From: Campylobacter concisus
GTDB lineage: Bacteria; Campylobacterota; Campylobacteria; Campylobacterales; Campylobacteraceae
Assembly: GCF_003048775.2 (NCBI RefSeq)
Contig: NZ_CP049272.1
Location: 744,001 to 808,000 of the forward strand
Direction of reading: 5' to 3'
DNA length: 64,000 nucleotides
Each line of letters opens with the position of its first letter. Positions within the stretch are counted from its first letter, which is position 1. The notes under the pieces were generated by a model. The model had not been told where the DNA came from, ran no database searches, and saw nothing but the letters and a program-made list of their open reading frames with translations. The position numbers were made by a program, and so were the translations under genes. Positions 37,032 through 45,288 of the stretch are shown piece after piece.

Positions 37032-37955
37032 TTGCAAAGTCCACATATTAGTGTTTTACTTGATGAAGTTCTATCTTTTTTTAAAAATTTAAATGGAAAT
37101 TTTATAGATTGCACGCTTGGATATGCCGGACATTCTAGTGTCATTTTATCTCAAAATGAAAATTTAAATTTAATTGCCTGTGATAGAGATAACGAAGCTA
37201 TAAATTTTTCACTAAAAAAACTTGAGCCATTTGGTAGTAGGGTTAAAATTTATAAAAGTAACTTCTCTGAATTGACTAGCAAGCTAAGTCAAGAAGAAAT
37301 TTTAAATGTTAGAGGAATTTTGGCTGACATCGGTGTTAGCTCGCTTCAGATAGATAAAGATGATAGGGGCTTTAGTCTTAGCTCAAGCACGCTTGATATG
37401 CGCATGGATAAAGAGCGAAATTTTAGTGCGTTTGACGTTGTGAATGGATACTCTTTTGATGAGTTGGTTAGAATTTTTAGAGATTATGGTGAGCTAAAAA
37501 ATGCTGCCGGGATTGCAAATAAAATTATAAATGCTAGAAATTTAGGCAAGATAACGAGTGCAAAAGAGCTTGCAAATTTAATAGGTACAGCCCAGATAAA
37601 AGGGCGCGGAGTTAGCCCTGCAATACTTGCCTTTCAAGCCATCAGGATAGAGGTAAATGGTGAGCTAGATGAGCTAACAAATTTGCTTGATAGTATAGAA
37701 AAAGGCGGGTTTAAAGATTGTCTTGTGGCGATTATTACATTTCACTCACTTGAAGATAGGATCGTAAAGGAGCGCTTTAAAAAATGGGCAAATAGCTGTA
37801 TCTGCCCGCCAGGTGTCTATAGGTGTGAGTGCGGAAACAACCACGAATTAGGAGAAATTTTGACCAAAAAGCCACTAACGGCAAGTAGTAGTGAGCTAAA
37901 GGTAAACTCACGAAGCAAGAGCGCAAAACTGCGGGTTTTTAAGATAAAGGGATAA
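37032..37955 (+). CDS. rsmH: 16S rRNA (cytosine-N4) methyltransferase RsmH
   Basis: Methylates N4 of C1402 in 16S rRNA. The SAM site is in FIDCTLGYAGHSSVIL, followed by ADIGVSSLQID, DRGFSLS and the C-terminal ITFHSLEDRIVKERF. At about 307 residues it is normal length. The start is TTG at 37032, chosen because GAGG at 37023-37026 is 5 bases before it; a GTG at 37029 is also possible. The old name is mraW; in the usual dcw cluster ftsL follows, as here. Confidence 0.95.
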   Translation: MQSPHISVLLDEVLSFFKNLNGNFIDCTLGYAGHSSVILSQNENLNLIACDRDNEAINFSLKKLEPFGSRVKIYKSNFSELTSKLSQEEILNVRGILADIGVSSLQIDKDDRGFSLSSSTLDMRMDKERNFSAFDVVNGYSFDELVRIFRDYGELKNAAGIANKIINARNLGKITSAKELANLIGTAQIKGRGVSPAILAFQAIRIEVNGELDELTNLLDSIEKGGFKDCLVAIITFHSLEDRIVKERFKKWANSCICPPGVYRCECGNNHELGEILTKKPLTASSSELKVNSRSKSAKLRVFKIKG

Positions 37956-37957
37956 AA

Positions 37958-38251
37958 ATGCAAGAAAAAGAAGAGCTACTAACGCTTCACGACGAGGAGC
38001 AAAAACGTGAGGTAAATTTAAGCTTTAAGACATTAGTGATGGTCTATTTAGCTGTTTTTATAGCTCTAGCTATATTTTTGCCAAAAATTTACATAGCAAA
38101 TCAAATTTATTATATAAGTAGAGATATAGCGGACATTAGCGGTAAGCGAGATATGCTTTTAGAGGAAAATAGAGCTCTTAATATAAAGCTCGAAAATTTA
38201 CGTTATAAAAATCAAATTTTAAATAATATGCAAGAGCGTCAATGGAAATAA
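37958..38251 (+). CDS. FtsL-like small membrane protein
   Basis: A 97-residue bitopic protein with one membrane segment (about 28-46) and a C-terminal coiled coil with ISRDIADISGKRDMLLEENRALNIK, the layout of FtsL/DivIC. It directly follows rsmH, the normal place of ftsL. Sequence of FtsL is poorly conserved, so the assignment rests on place, size and topology. C. jejuni has a membrane protein at the same place. Confidence 0.7.
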   Translation: MQEKEELLTLHDEEQKREVNLSFKTLVMVYLAVFIALAIFLPKIYIANQIYYISRDIADISGKRDMLLEENRALNIKLENLRYKNQILNNMQERQWK

Positions 38252-38337
38252 CTGAACATTTAAAGTTTTTAAATTTCGGTGATTCAATTACATTGGCAAA
38301 TAATATAGCCATTTTGTATGCAACTGCACAAAAATAA
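38242..38337 (+). other. Short overlapping ORF of 31 residues after the FtsL-like gene
   Basis: ATG at 38242 lies inside the end of the FtsL-like gene and the frame runs to TAA at 38335-38337, giving MEITEHLKFLNFGDSITLAN and onward. No strong ribosome binding site, but GAGCGTC precedes it. Coupled translation is possible; it may equally be chance. Confidence 0.25.
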
Positions 38338-38384
38338 AGTTAACTCAACAAACAAAGCCTAGCTTAACTTACTAATTAATTACT

Positions 38385-38888
38385 TTAATTACTCTCTTTT
38401 TGAGAGATTAGCTTTTCATATATATATTGTTCTAAATCTTTTTTTGATATGTCATTTTTTATAGCAGTATTATAAATTTCTTCGACCTTGCTTGAGTATT
38501 TTTCATAGCCAAAATAGGGAAAATGCACACTCCAGGCTTTCTTGATAAGATCGTGACTTATCTCTCTTCTTGCCCAAACTTTAAACATATCAAAGCCAAT
38601 GAAAACGGCCGAAGTAACGACAGCAGTCGCTATTATCGATATGTGTGCATCAGTTTTTGCTAAAAAATGATGCGTGATGATTAACAATGGAAATAAAATG
38701 ACAAAACAGATAAGTGCATAAATCTGGTAGAGCTTGATATGGTTAAATCTAAAATTTAGCTTTGCTCCATCTATTAGCATACCTTCGTTAAAAAGGGCAT
38801 TTGCTTCAAGTAGATCCCTAAATAAAACTGGCTGTTTTGAAACAAAAAAAACGTTTTTTATGATTCTATCTTTTAAAGTTTCTTGCAT
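38385..38888 (-). CDS. Membrane protein of unknown function, 167 residues
   Basis: No family recognised. Two hydrophobic segments (about 53-74 and 85-103) separated by a short polar turn, with soluble N- and C-terminal helical parts. The C-terminal half is charged. It sits alone between the convergent rsmH/ftsL side and the divergent aminotransferase gene, so it is a single-gene unit. Codon use is like the neighbours. Confidence 0.65.
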   Translation of the reverse strand: MQETLKDRIIKNVFFVSKQPVLFRDLLEANALFNEGMLIDGAKLNFRFNHIKLYQIYALICFVILFPLLIITHHFLAKTDAHISIIATAVVTSAVFIGFDMFKVWARREISHDLIKKAWSVHFPYFGYEKYSSKVEEIYNTAIKNDISKKDLEQYIYEKLISQKESN

Positions 38889-38992
38889 TTTTTATAGACT
38901 TTTTACCTTTGAAATTTTGGCTCATTATATCTAAGAATCTATAAATTCAAACAAAATTAGATACAATTTGCCCAAAATTTAAGGAGCTAAAA

Positions 38993-39859
38993 ATGGCAGA
39001 TCAAGCTTTACAAACCGTCTTTTTAAATGGAGAATTTTTGCAAAAAGACGAGGCAAAAGTTAGTGCTTTTGATAGAGGATTTATATTTGGTGATGGAATT
39101 TATGAGGTTGTGCCTGTGATAAATTCAAAAATGGTTGATAAAGATGGATTTTGGGCGAGATTTGAAAGAAGCTTAAATGAAATAGATATAAGCCTGCCTT
39201 ACGAAAAAGATAAATTTGAAGCGATCTTAAATGAGATGATCGCCAAAAATGCCTTAAAAGAGGGCGGAATTTACATGCAAGTAACAAGAGGCGTGGCGTT
39301 TAGAAATTTCTATTTTATGGAAAATTTAACCCCAAGCGTCTTCATCTTTTGCTACGAGAGTGAAATTTTAAACAACCCAGCTGCAAAAACTGGCATAAAA
39401 GTGGTAAGCGTCGAGGATATAAGGTGGAAAAGGCGCGACATAAAGTCGATCTCGCTTCTAGCTCAGTGCTACGCCAAAAATGAGGCTCACAAAAAAGGCG
39501 CAGACGAGGGCTTTATGGTGGAAAATGGCTTTGTGACAGAGGGCTGTAGCTCAAGTGCTTTTATCATCAAGGATAAAACTCTAATTACAAAACCACTTTC
39601 AAATGAAATTTTGCCAGGGATCCGCCGCATGAGACTTTTAAGGATTGCTAAAGATATCGGCCTTAAGATAGAGGAGCGAAAATTTAGCATGGATGAAGTT
39701 TATAGTGCTGATGAAGTCTTTATCTCGGCTGCGACGCTCATACTCTTACCAGTCGTTTATGCTGATGGCAAGGCGATAAATGGTGCAAAAGTAGGAGAAA
39801 TTTCAAGCAAACTTCGAGAAATTTATGCTGGTGAACTTTTAAAAGAAGCTGAACTTTGA
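38993..39859 (+). CDS. Class IV aminotransferase, probably D-amino acid aminotransferase
   Basis: A 288-residue PLP enzyme of fold type IV. The N-terminus has VSAFDRGFIFGDGIYEV, the catalytic Lys is in RRDIKSISLLAQCYAKNEA (near 146), and EGCSSSAF is the cofactor segment. The pattern fits D-amino acid aminotransferase (D-Ala to D-Glu exchange, feeding peptidoglycan) better than branched-chain IlvE, but the latter cannot be excluded. AAGGAG upstream supports the ATG. It overlaps the next gene at TTGA. Confidence 0.85.
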   Translation: MADQALQTVFLNGEFLQKDEAKVSAFDRGFIFGDGIYEVVPVINSKMVDKDGFWARFERSLNEIDISLPYEKDKFEAILNEMIAKNALKEGGIYMQVTRGVAFRNFYFMENLTPSVFIFCYESEILNNPAAKTGIKVVSVEDIRWKRRDIKSISLLAQCYAKNEAHKKGADEGFMVENGFVTEGCSSSAFIIKDKTLITKPLSNEILPGIRRMRLLRIAKDIGLKIEERKFSMDEVYSADEVFISAATLILLPVVYADGKAINGAKVGEISSKLREIYAGELLKEAEL

Positions 39860-40302
39860 GAGAAAAAATCTTAATAAGCGCTTGTTTGGTCGGCATAAAT
39901 TGTAAATTTAACGGCGAAAATAATCTTTTAAGTAAAGATGTTTTAGATGAAATTTCAAAGAGATATCATCTGCTTTTTGTTTGTCCAGAGGTTTATGGTG
40001 GGCTTAGTACGCCAAGGGAACCAGCTGAGATGAAAAATGGCGCAGTTATTTGTAAATTTTCAGGTAAAGATGTGAGCGAAAATTTTAAAAAAGGAGCAGA
40101 AATTTGCCTGAGAATAGCCAAACTAAATGGTTGTAAAAAGGCTATTTTAAAATCAAAAAGTCCAAGTTGTGGAAGTGGGCAAATTTATGACGGAAGTTTT
40201 AGCAAGAGACTTATTTTGGGCGATGGTATCACAGCAAAACTGTTAAAAGAAAATGAAATTTTAGTTTACGGCGAAGATGAGATAGCAGGGCTTGATGCTT
40301 GA
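39856..40302 (+). CDS. DUF523 family protein
   Basis: A 148-residue protein with the DUF523 hallmarks: SACLVGINCKFNGENN at the start, CPEVYGGLSTPREPAEM, and LKSKSPSCGSGQIYDG. The conserved cysteines suggest metal or redox chemistry, though the activity is not known. The TTG start overlaps the aminotransferase stop by TTGA. It overlaps the next gene by 8 bases. Probably part of one operon from 38993 to at least 44651. Confidence 0.85.
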   Translation: MREKILISACLVGINCKFNGENNLLSKDVLDEISKRYHLLFVCPEVYGGLSTPREPAEMKNGAVICKFSGKDVSENFKKGAEICLRIAKLNGCKKAILKSKSPSCGSGQIYDGSFSKRLILGDGITAKLLKENEILVYGEDEIAGLDA

Positions 40303-40789
40303 TAGACTAAAAGACAATATTATGCTTGAGGTGATCTTTAAATATATCATCTTGTTGCTGCTTTTTATCTGTGTGATCGGTCTTTTTATGAGCGGCGTTC
40401 TTTTCTTAAATGGGGAGATGAGTGAAAATTCGCTGAATTTACACATTTTCTTTGGCTTTAGTTTGGTTGTTTTAACGATTGTTCATAGTTATGTTAAGAA
40501 GAAAAAGTTAAAGAAGCTAAGCCTTGAGTTTAAAAATATCTTAAATCACAAGCCAGTGCAGATGGACTGCAATACAACTAGGTTTTTAAACGCTCTAAAT
40601 GATGTAAAAGTGAGCGAGGTTTCAAAGAAATTTGGCTCTGATATTGTAGAAATTTTAAGGTCAAATGACATAAAAGTAAAAAGCGAGAATGAGACTATGA
40701 AGCAAATTTGTAAAAACAACGATGAAAAGATGTTTTATATTTTTGTTTTGATTGTAGAAGCTATTTTTAATGATAAGGAAAAAAGTTGA
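40295..40789 (+). CDS. Small membrane protein of unknown function
   Basis: A 164-residue protein with two hydrophobic segments (about 10-33 and 46-63), then a basic turn (KKKKLKK) and a soluble helical C-terminus. The ATG at 40295 is preferred over the TTG at 40292. It overlaps DUF523 by 8 bases and the lipoprotein gene by 4. No family recognised; the topology fits a DUF4405-like or sensor-like membrane protein without motif support. Confidence 0.65.
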   Translation: MLDRLKDNIMLEVIFKYIILLLLFICVIGLFMSGVLFLNGEMSENSLNLHIFFGFSLVVLTIVHSYVKKKKLKKLSLEFKNILNHKPVQMDCNTTRFLNALNDVKVSEVSKKFGSDIVEILRSNDIKVKSENETMKQICKNNDEKMFYIFVLIVEAIFNDKEKS

Positions 40790-42795
40790 AAAAGGGTATA
40801 TTTTTAGCATTTAGTGTTGCTTTGTTTTTGGGATGTTCACAGACCCAGCCAAAGCCAAGTGTGCAAAATTCTTTACCAGATGAAAATGTATATAAGCCAA
40901 ATGAACGCATTAGTTTGCTTGATTTTGAAATGAAGCAAGATGCCTCGTCGCTACCGCAAAATGTGCAAAGTGCAAGCTTTGACCAAGAAGAAATTTTAAA
41001 AAGAAGGTTTAAGGTTTTTACATTAAAGGGTGTAAAATTTAATCCAAACGATGTCTTTTGGGCATTTAATATATATAAGCCAAGCGAAAAGAGAAAGTAT
41101 TTTGGCTCAAATTTTAGACAGATACCTCAAAGCTGGTTTGACGCACAAAAGGACAATGCAAATTTTTCAGCTCTTTCAAGCATCTCTGCTTATGCTCTAA
41201 CTTCGGCAAACACAGCTTTAAGAAATTTTCCAACCGATGAGCCGATATTTTTAAATCCGCAAACTCCAGGAGAGGGCTATCCGTTTGACTATCTGCAAGA
41301 ATCAACACTAAGCATCGCTCATCCACTTTTTGTGTCACATCTTTCTAAAGATAGGGCATGGGCGTTTGTTAGCGATGATGCGGTTTGGGGCTGGGTAAAG
41401 GTCGAGGATATAAAATTTATAAGCGATGATGAGGCAAATGCCTATCAAAAGTCAAGTTTTGTGACTATAAAAACGGATAAAATGCCAGTTTATGATAAGG
41501 TCGGAAATTTCTTGTTTTATTCAAGGGTTGGAGCGATACTACCTGTTTTGGCACAGGATAGTAAAAATTACTACGGTAAAATTTATGTAAGAAATCTCTT
41601 GAGAGAATTTGTGTTGCCAAAGTCTGTTGGCGCTCTTTTTCCTCTTAAATTTAATGACTCAAATCTAAAAACACTTATTAGCTCCCTTCTTACTCAGCCT
41701 TATGGTTGGGGTGGGGTCGATAAGCTAAGGGATTGCTCGCTTTTTACTAAAGATTTGCTAGCAAGTTTTGGCGTGTGGTTGCCTAGAAACTCAAGAGCCC
41801 AAGCAAATATGGGACAAAAATTTGATCTAAAAGGACTTAGTAACGCTGCTAAGACAAAAGAGATAAAAGAAAAAGGTGTGCCATATCTTACGCTAGTGCA
41901 TCTGCCAGGGCATATCATGCTTTATGCTGGATACAAGGGCGATGATATATATGTGGTGCATGATGCTTGGGGACTAAAAACCGAAAATAACGGCCGTGCA
42001 CTAATTGGTGCAACAGCGATAACGACGCTAAATATCGGTCAAAACAGGAGCGACATACAAAATGCAAATTTGCTTATCTCAAAGGTGGACTCTATAAACG
42101 TCATAAAACCTGAAAATTTCATAAGCGACAAAGCGAGGAAAATTTCTGCCCTTGAGCGTGCTTATGGGGTTAAAGTGGAGGAAAATTTAGTCAAATTTAG
42201 CGATGGCACGAGTTTAGTCTATGATGACTTTAAACAAAAAGATGATGAGTGTAGTATCGGTGCTGATATAGAGGATATGAATGCACTTGATTACGCTGCA
42301 TTTTCGCCGCTTAGCACTGCACTAAGTGATGCTGGCAGATGTAGAAATTATGAGTTTTTAGGCAAAATTTATGGTTCAAGCGAGAGCGAGGTAAAAGCAA
42401 ATTTGGTAGATGTCGTTTGGCTAAAAGATAGCCTTGCGCTAAAACTACCATTTAACTCTAAAAATGGAGCCGCAGCTGCTTTGCAGAATGTGAGCAACGA
42501 GCTAAACGAGATGGCAAAGAGCGATCCAGCCTTACTTGAGTATTTAAAAGATCCAGGCGGGACATTTAAATGGCGCATCATCGCTGGCACAAACCGCTTA
42601 AGTGCGCACAGCTACGGTATCGCGATCGATATAAATGTGAAAAAGAGCCACTACTGGCAGTGGAGCAATGGCTACCAAAACCTCATCCCTGAAAAGATAG
42701 TGCGTGTTTTTGAAAAACATAAATTTATCTGGGGCGGACGCTGGAAGCACTTTGATACGATGCACTTTGAGTATCGCCCAGAGATGTTTGAGTAG
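40786..42795 (+). CDS. Lipoprotein with NlpC/P60 and M15 peptidase domains (wall hydrolase)
   Basis: A 669-residue envelope protein with lipobox FLGC. Domains: an N-terminal helical and SH3-like region (about 40-290); an NlpC/P60 endopeptidase with catalytic Cys in YGWGGVDKLRDCSLF (near 317) and His in LPGHIMLYAG (near 375); and a C-terminal M15-type D,D- or L,D-peptidase with RLSAHSYGIAIDIN (near 605) and HFDTMHFEYR near the end. The M15 zinc ligands are complete. Both cut peptidoglycan stem peptides, so one lipoprotein holds two hydrolases. The TTG start overlaps the previous stop by TTGA. Confidence 0.85.
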   Translation: MKKGIFLAFSVALFLGCSQTQPKPSVQNSLPDENVYKPNERISLLDFEMKQDASSLPQNVQSASFDQEEILKRRFKVFTLKGVKFNPNDVFWAFNIYKPSEKRKYFGSNFRQIPQSWFDAQKDNANFSALSSISAYALTSANTALRNFPTDEPIFLNPQTPGEGYPFDYLQESTLSIAHPLFVSHLSKDRAWAFVSDDAVWGWVKVEDIKFISDDEANAYQKSSFVTIKTDKMPVYDKVGNFLFYSRVGAILPVLAQDSKNYYGKIYVRNLLREFVLPKSVGALFPLKFNDSNLKTLISSLLTQPYGWGGVDKLRDCSLFTKDLLASFGVWLPRNSRAQANMGQKFDLKGLSNAAKTKEIKEKGVPYLTLVHLPGHIMLYAGYKGDDIYVVHDAWGLKTENNGRALIGATAITTLNIGQNRSDIQNANLLISKVDSINVIKPENFISDKARKISALERAYGVKVEENLVKFSDGTSLVYDDFKQKDDECSIGADIEDMNALDYAAFSPLSTALSDAGRCRNYEFLGKIYGSSESEVKANLVDVVWLKDSLALKLPFNSKNGAAAALQNVSNELNEMAKSDPALLEYLKDPGGTFKWRIIAGTNRLSAHSYGIAIDINVKKSHYWQWSNGYQNLIPEKIVRVFEKHKFIWGGRWKHFDTMHFEYRPEMFE

Positions 42796-44115
42796 ATGCT
42801 AGATCAAATTTTAGAAATTTTATCCCACTCAAACGTCTTTTTAACAGGCGGCGGCGGTGTTGGCAAGAGCTATCTAACCGCCTCCGTCATAAGACACTAC
42901 AAAGAAAATTTTAAAAACGTCATAATCCTTGGCTCAACTGGCATAAGTGCCGTTAGCCTTGGAGGAGTTAGCTTGCATAGCTTTTTTAAATTTGGCTACT
43001 GCAAGGATTATGAGGAGCTAAGACGCTTTGACTATCACCAAAAAGACAAACTAAGCAAGCTAAGAAATATGCTAGATGCTTGCGATCTGCTTGTAATTGA
43101 TGAAATTTCAATGGTGAGCTCAGATTTAATGGAGATGATAAGATACCGACTACTTACTTCCAAATTTAAAGGTAGGGTGCTTATAGTGGGCGATTTTTAT
43201 CAGCTTCCGCCAGTGCAAAAGGTGCAAAACGAAAATAGGCTTTTTAATTTTTTATACGCTTTTAACTCCAGTGCGTGGGAGGATATGAAATTTACAAATG
43301 TCGAGCTTTTGCTCTCAAAACGCACTAATGATCTTAAATTTTATGAGATTCTCTCTCGTCTTAGAGTAGGCCAGCTAGATGATGAAATAATGAGCTATAT
43401 AGAGAGTTTGAGAGTGACCAAGATAGAGCCAGATGATGATACGAGTGTGCTTTTTGGCAGAAACGCCGAGGCTGAAATGCTAAATCAAAAGAGGCTTCTT
43501 GCACTTAATACACCGCTTGAAATTTCAAACTCAGATGTGAGCATTTTGGATGAAAATTTAGATAAAAAAGAGTTTGAAAAATGGGCAAATACACTAAATA
43601 TCTCAAGGGATTTGGAGATGAAGATAGGCGCTAAGATCATCTTTACGTCAAATAAGTGGGGTGAGTACTATAACGGCGAGCAAGGCAAGATCATGCAAAT
43701 TTTAAAAGAAAATGGAATCATCTCAAGCGTGATCGTGAAAAAAGATAGTGGCGAAATTTGCGAGATAGAAAAAGCCGCTTATATATTTAGTTCGTTAAAT
43801 TTAAACGAAGATGAGATCGAAGAAAATGTACAGGCATCGCTCTATCAGTTTCCATTTAAGCTTGCTTACGCTCTAACCATCCACAAATCTCAAGGAATGA
43901 GTATAAACTCGCTCATTTGCAATATCAACCATATTTTTGCCAAAGGACAACTCTACGTCGCACTTTCTCGAGCAGTAAGTCCTAAAAATTTAAAACTTTT
44001 TTATGATAAAAAAAGTGATTTTAGGCAGCATTTAAGAAAAGTGGTTAAAATTGACGACGAAGTTAAGAAATTTTACCAAGAAAACGTATTTTTGCATATT
44101 AAGGAGAATTTATGA
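42796..44115 (+). CDS. Pif1/RecD-type DNA helicase
   Basis: A 439-residue SF1B helicase. Walker A is FLTGGGGVGKSYLTA (near 17), Walker B LLVIDEISMVSSD, motif III VLIVGDFYQLPP, and late motifs YALTIHKSQGMSI and YVALSRAVSPKNLKLF. Pif1 relatives unwind 5' to 3' and resolve G-quadruplex or R-loop structures. The ATG follows the lipoprotein stop directly and the end overlaps the next gene by 4 bases. From memory, a helicase occurs in this place in C. jejuni, next to a periplasmic protein gene and lolA. Confidence 0.9.
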   Translation: MLDQILEILSHSNVFLTGGGGVGKSYLTASVIRHYKENFKNVIILGSTGISAVSLGGVSLHSFFKFGYCKDYEELRRFDYHQKDKLSKLRNMLDACDLLVIDEISMVSSDLMEMIRYRLLTSKFKGRVLIVGDFYQLPPVQKVQNENRLFNFLYAFNSSAWEDMKFTNVELLLSKRTNDLKFYEILSRLRVGQLDDEIMSYIESLRVTKIEPDDDTSVLFGRNAEAEMLNQKRLLALNTPLEISNSDVSILDENLDKKEFEKWANTLNISRDLEMKIGAKIIFTSNKWGEYYNGEQGKIMQILKENGIISSVIVKKDSGEICEIEKAAYIFSSLNLNEDEIEENVQASLYQFPFKLAYALTIHKSQGMSINSLICNINHIFAKGQLYVALSRAVSPKNLKLFYDKKSDFRQHLRKVVKIDDEVKKFYQENVFLHIKENL

Positions 44116-44651
44116 AAAAGCTATTTTTAAGCCTTACTTTTTGTATTTTTGCATTTGCAGACGTGCTAAAAGTGAGTGACTTTCAAACAGATATCTACTC
44201 AAAAGCCGGACAAAATTTAACAAAAAAGATAAATATGAACCTTGAAGTCGTCGGACGTGATGTTGAAGAAAATGAAGCGTATGTGCTTGATGCGCTAAAC
44301 ATAATAGTTGGTAGCTTTTACGTGGAGGATATCCTAACCTCAATAGGAAAAGAGAAATTTAAAGAGCTTTTCATAAAATACGCAGCCAAAAAGCACTCTC
44401 TTGATATTGATGATGTGCTTATCTTAAATATAAAAGTGATAAATAATCTTGAGCTAAGCGAGATCATAAAAGCGATAAAAAGCCAAAATTTATGCTCTGA
44501 TCCAAGCGTAAATGAAGATGTGATGACAAAGCCAGAAAAGAAGAAAAAGGGCAATGAGATTATCATCTCGCCAGATCCAAATGACGTAGTCCAAAAGCCT
44601 ATTGATCTAAATAATGTTCAAGAATTTGGAAAAGATTTTGGAGAGAAGTAA
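44112..44651 (+). CDS. Periplasmic protein, possibly FliL-fold
   Basis: A 179-residue protein with a signal peptide (1-17, LFLSLTFCIFAFADV). The core KINMNLEVVGRDVEENEAYV, IIVGSFYVEDILTSIGKEK and DDVLILNIKVIN follows the FliL-type beta-helix pattern, in which a strand is followed by a conserved dsls/gk helix. No membrane helix beyond the signal is seen. The C-terminus is Lys/Asp/Pro-rich. The start overlaps the helicase stop (ATGA). FliL supports flagellar stators; here this is a guess. Confidence 0.45.
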   Translation: MKKLFLSLTFCIFAFADVLKVSDFQTDIYSKAGQNLTKKINMNLEVVGRDVEENEAYVLDALNIIVGSFYVEDILTSIGKEKFKELFIKYAAKKHSLDIDDVLILNIKVINNLELSEIIKAIKSQNLCSDPSVNEDVMTKPEKKKKGNEIIISPDPNDVVQKPIDLNNVQEFGKDFGEK

Positions 44652-44652
44652 G

Positions 44653-44680
44653 TAAATTTGGCTAAAGCTAGCCAAATTTA
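44653..44680. terminator. Bidirectional terminator hairpin
   Basis: TAAATTTGGCT (44653-44663) and AGCCAAATTTA (44670-44680) form a perfect 11-bp stem with a 6-base loop between the convergent FliL-like gene and lolA. Its right arm includes the lolA stop codon. Confidence 0.85.
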
Positions 44681-45190
44681 TTGATTTACGATGTCGTAAC
44701 CTTGTGGGATAACTGGAGTTAGCGTCTCTTGTGGTATGAGCGCGTCTTTTACTGGGTTGCTTAGAGTTATTTTTATTTTATTTGAAAGTTTATCTTTATA
44801 GTCAATCGTCGTTGGAAGCGTGTTTTTAATAGTTATAAAGTACTCAACTCCGTCATATATTGCTTTGTAAAGTGTTGGCTGAATTTGCTCCGCATGAGCC
44901 AAGATTTGTGTCAAATTTGGCGTATCATCAAGCTTTGAAATAATAGCTTGCTCAAGCTCGTCCTCAATCACGATCACACGCTCTTTGTTAAAATAAATTC
45001 TCTTTGGCGTTGGACTTTCATATATCCAAAGTGCAGTATTGTCGTTTTTTGCGTAAAATCTACCCTTGTAGTTTATGCTTTTGCCCTCGCTAAAGACAGT
45101 TTGAGTAAAGTCACTTTGAAGGCTTTTGAAATTTAAGCCAGCACCAAATGAGCAAACTGCGACGAGAGATGCAACTAGAAATTTTCTCAT
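44678..45190 (-). CDS. lolA: Outer membrane lipoprotein carrier protein LolA
   Basis: A periplasmic carrier of 170 residues that takes lipoproteins from LolCDE to LolB. A signal peptide (1-17, LVASLVAVCSFG) is followed by the LolA half-barrel: LQSDFTQTVFSEGKSINYKG and LWIYESPTPKRIYFNKERV, family patterns. It is divergent from secA (98 bases between). The lolC/E-like permease is 2.8 kb away on the other strand. No lolB was seen, as is usual for Epsilonproteobacteria. Confidence 0.9.
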   Translation of the reverse strand: MRKFLVASLVAVCSFGAGLNFKSLQSDFTQTVFSEGKSINYKGRFYAKNDNTALWIYESPTPKRIYFNKERVIVIEDELEQAIISKLDDTPNLTQILAHAEQIQPTLYKAIYDGVEYFITIKNTLPTTIDYKDKLSNKIKITLSNPVKDALIPQETLTPVIPQGYDIVNQ

Positions 45191-45288
45191 TTTTTTATCC
45201 TTTTTTGGCGTATTCTAGCCCAGTTTAATTAAATAAATAGTTAAACTATGCTAAGATCCAAAGTTTAAAAATTTAGGAAGGTAAAATA

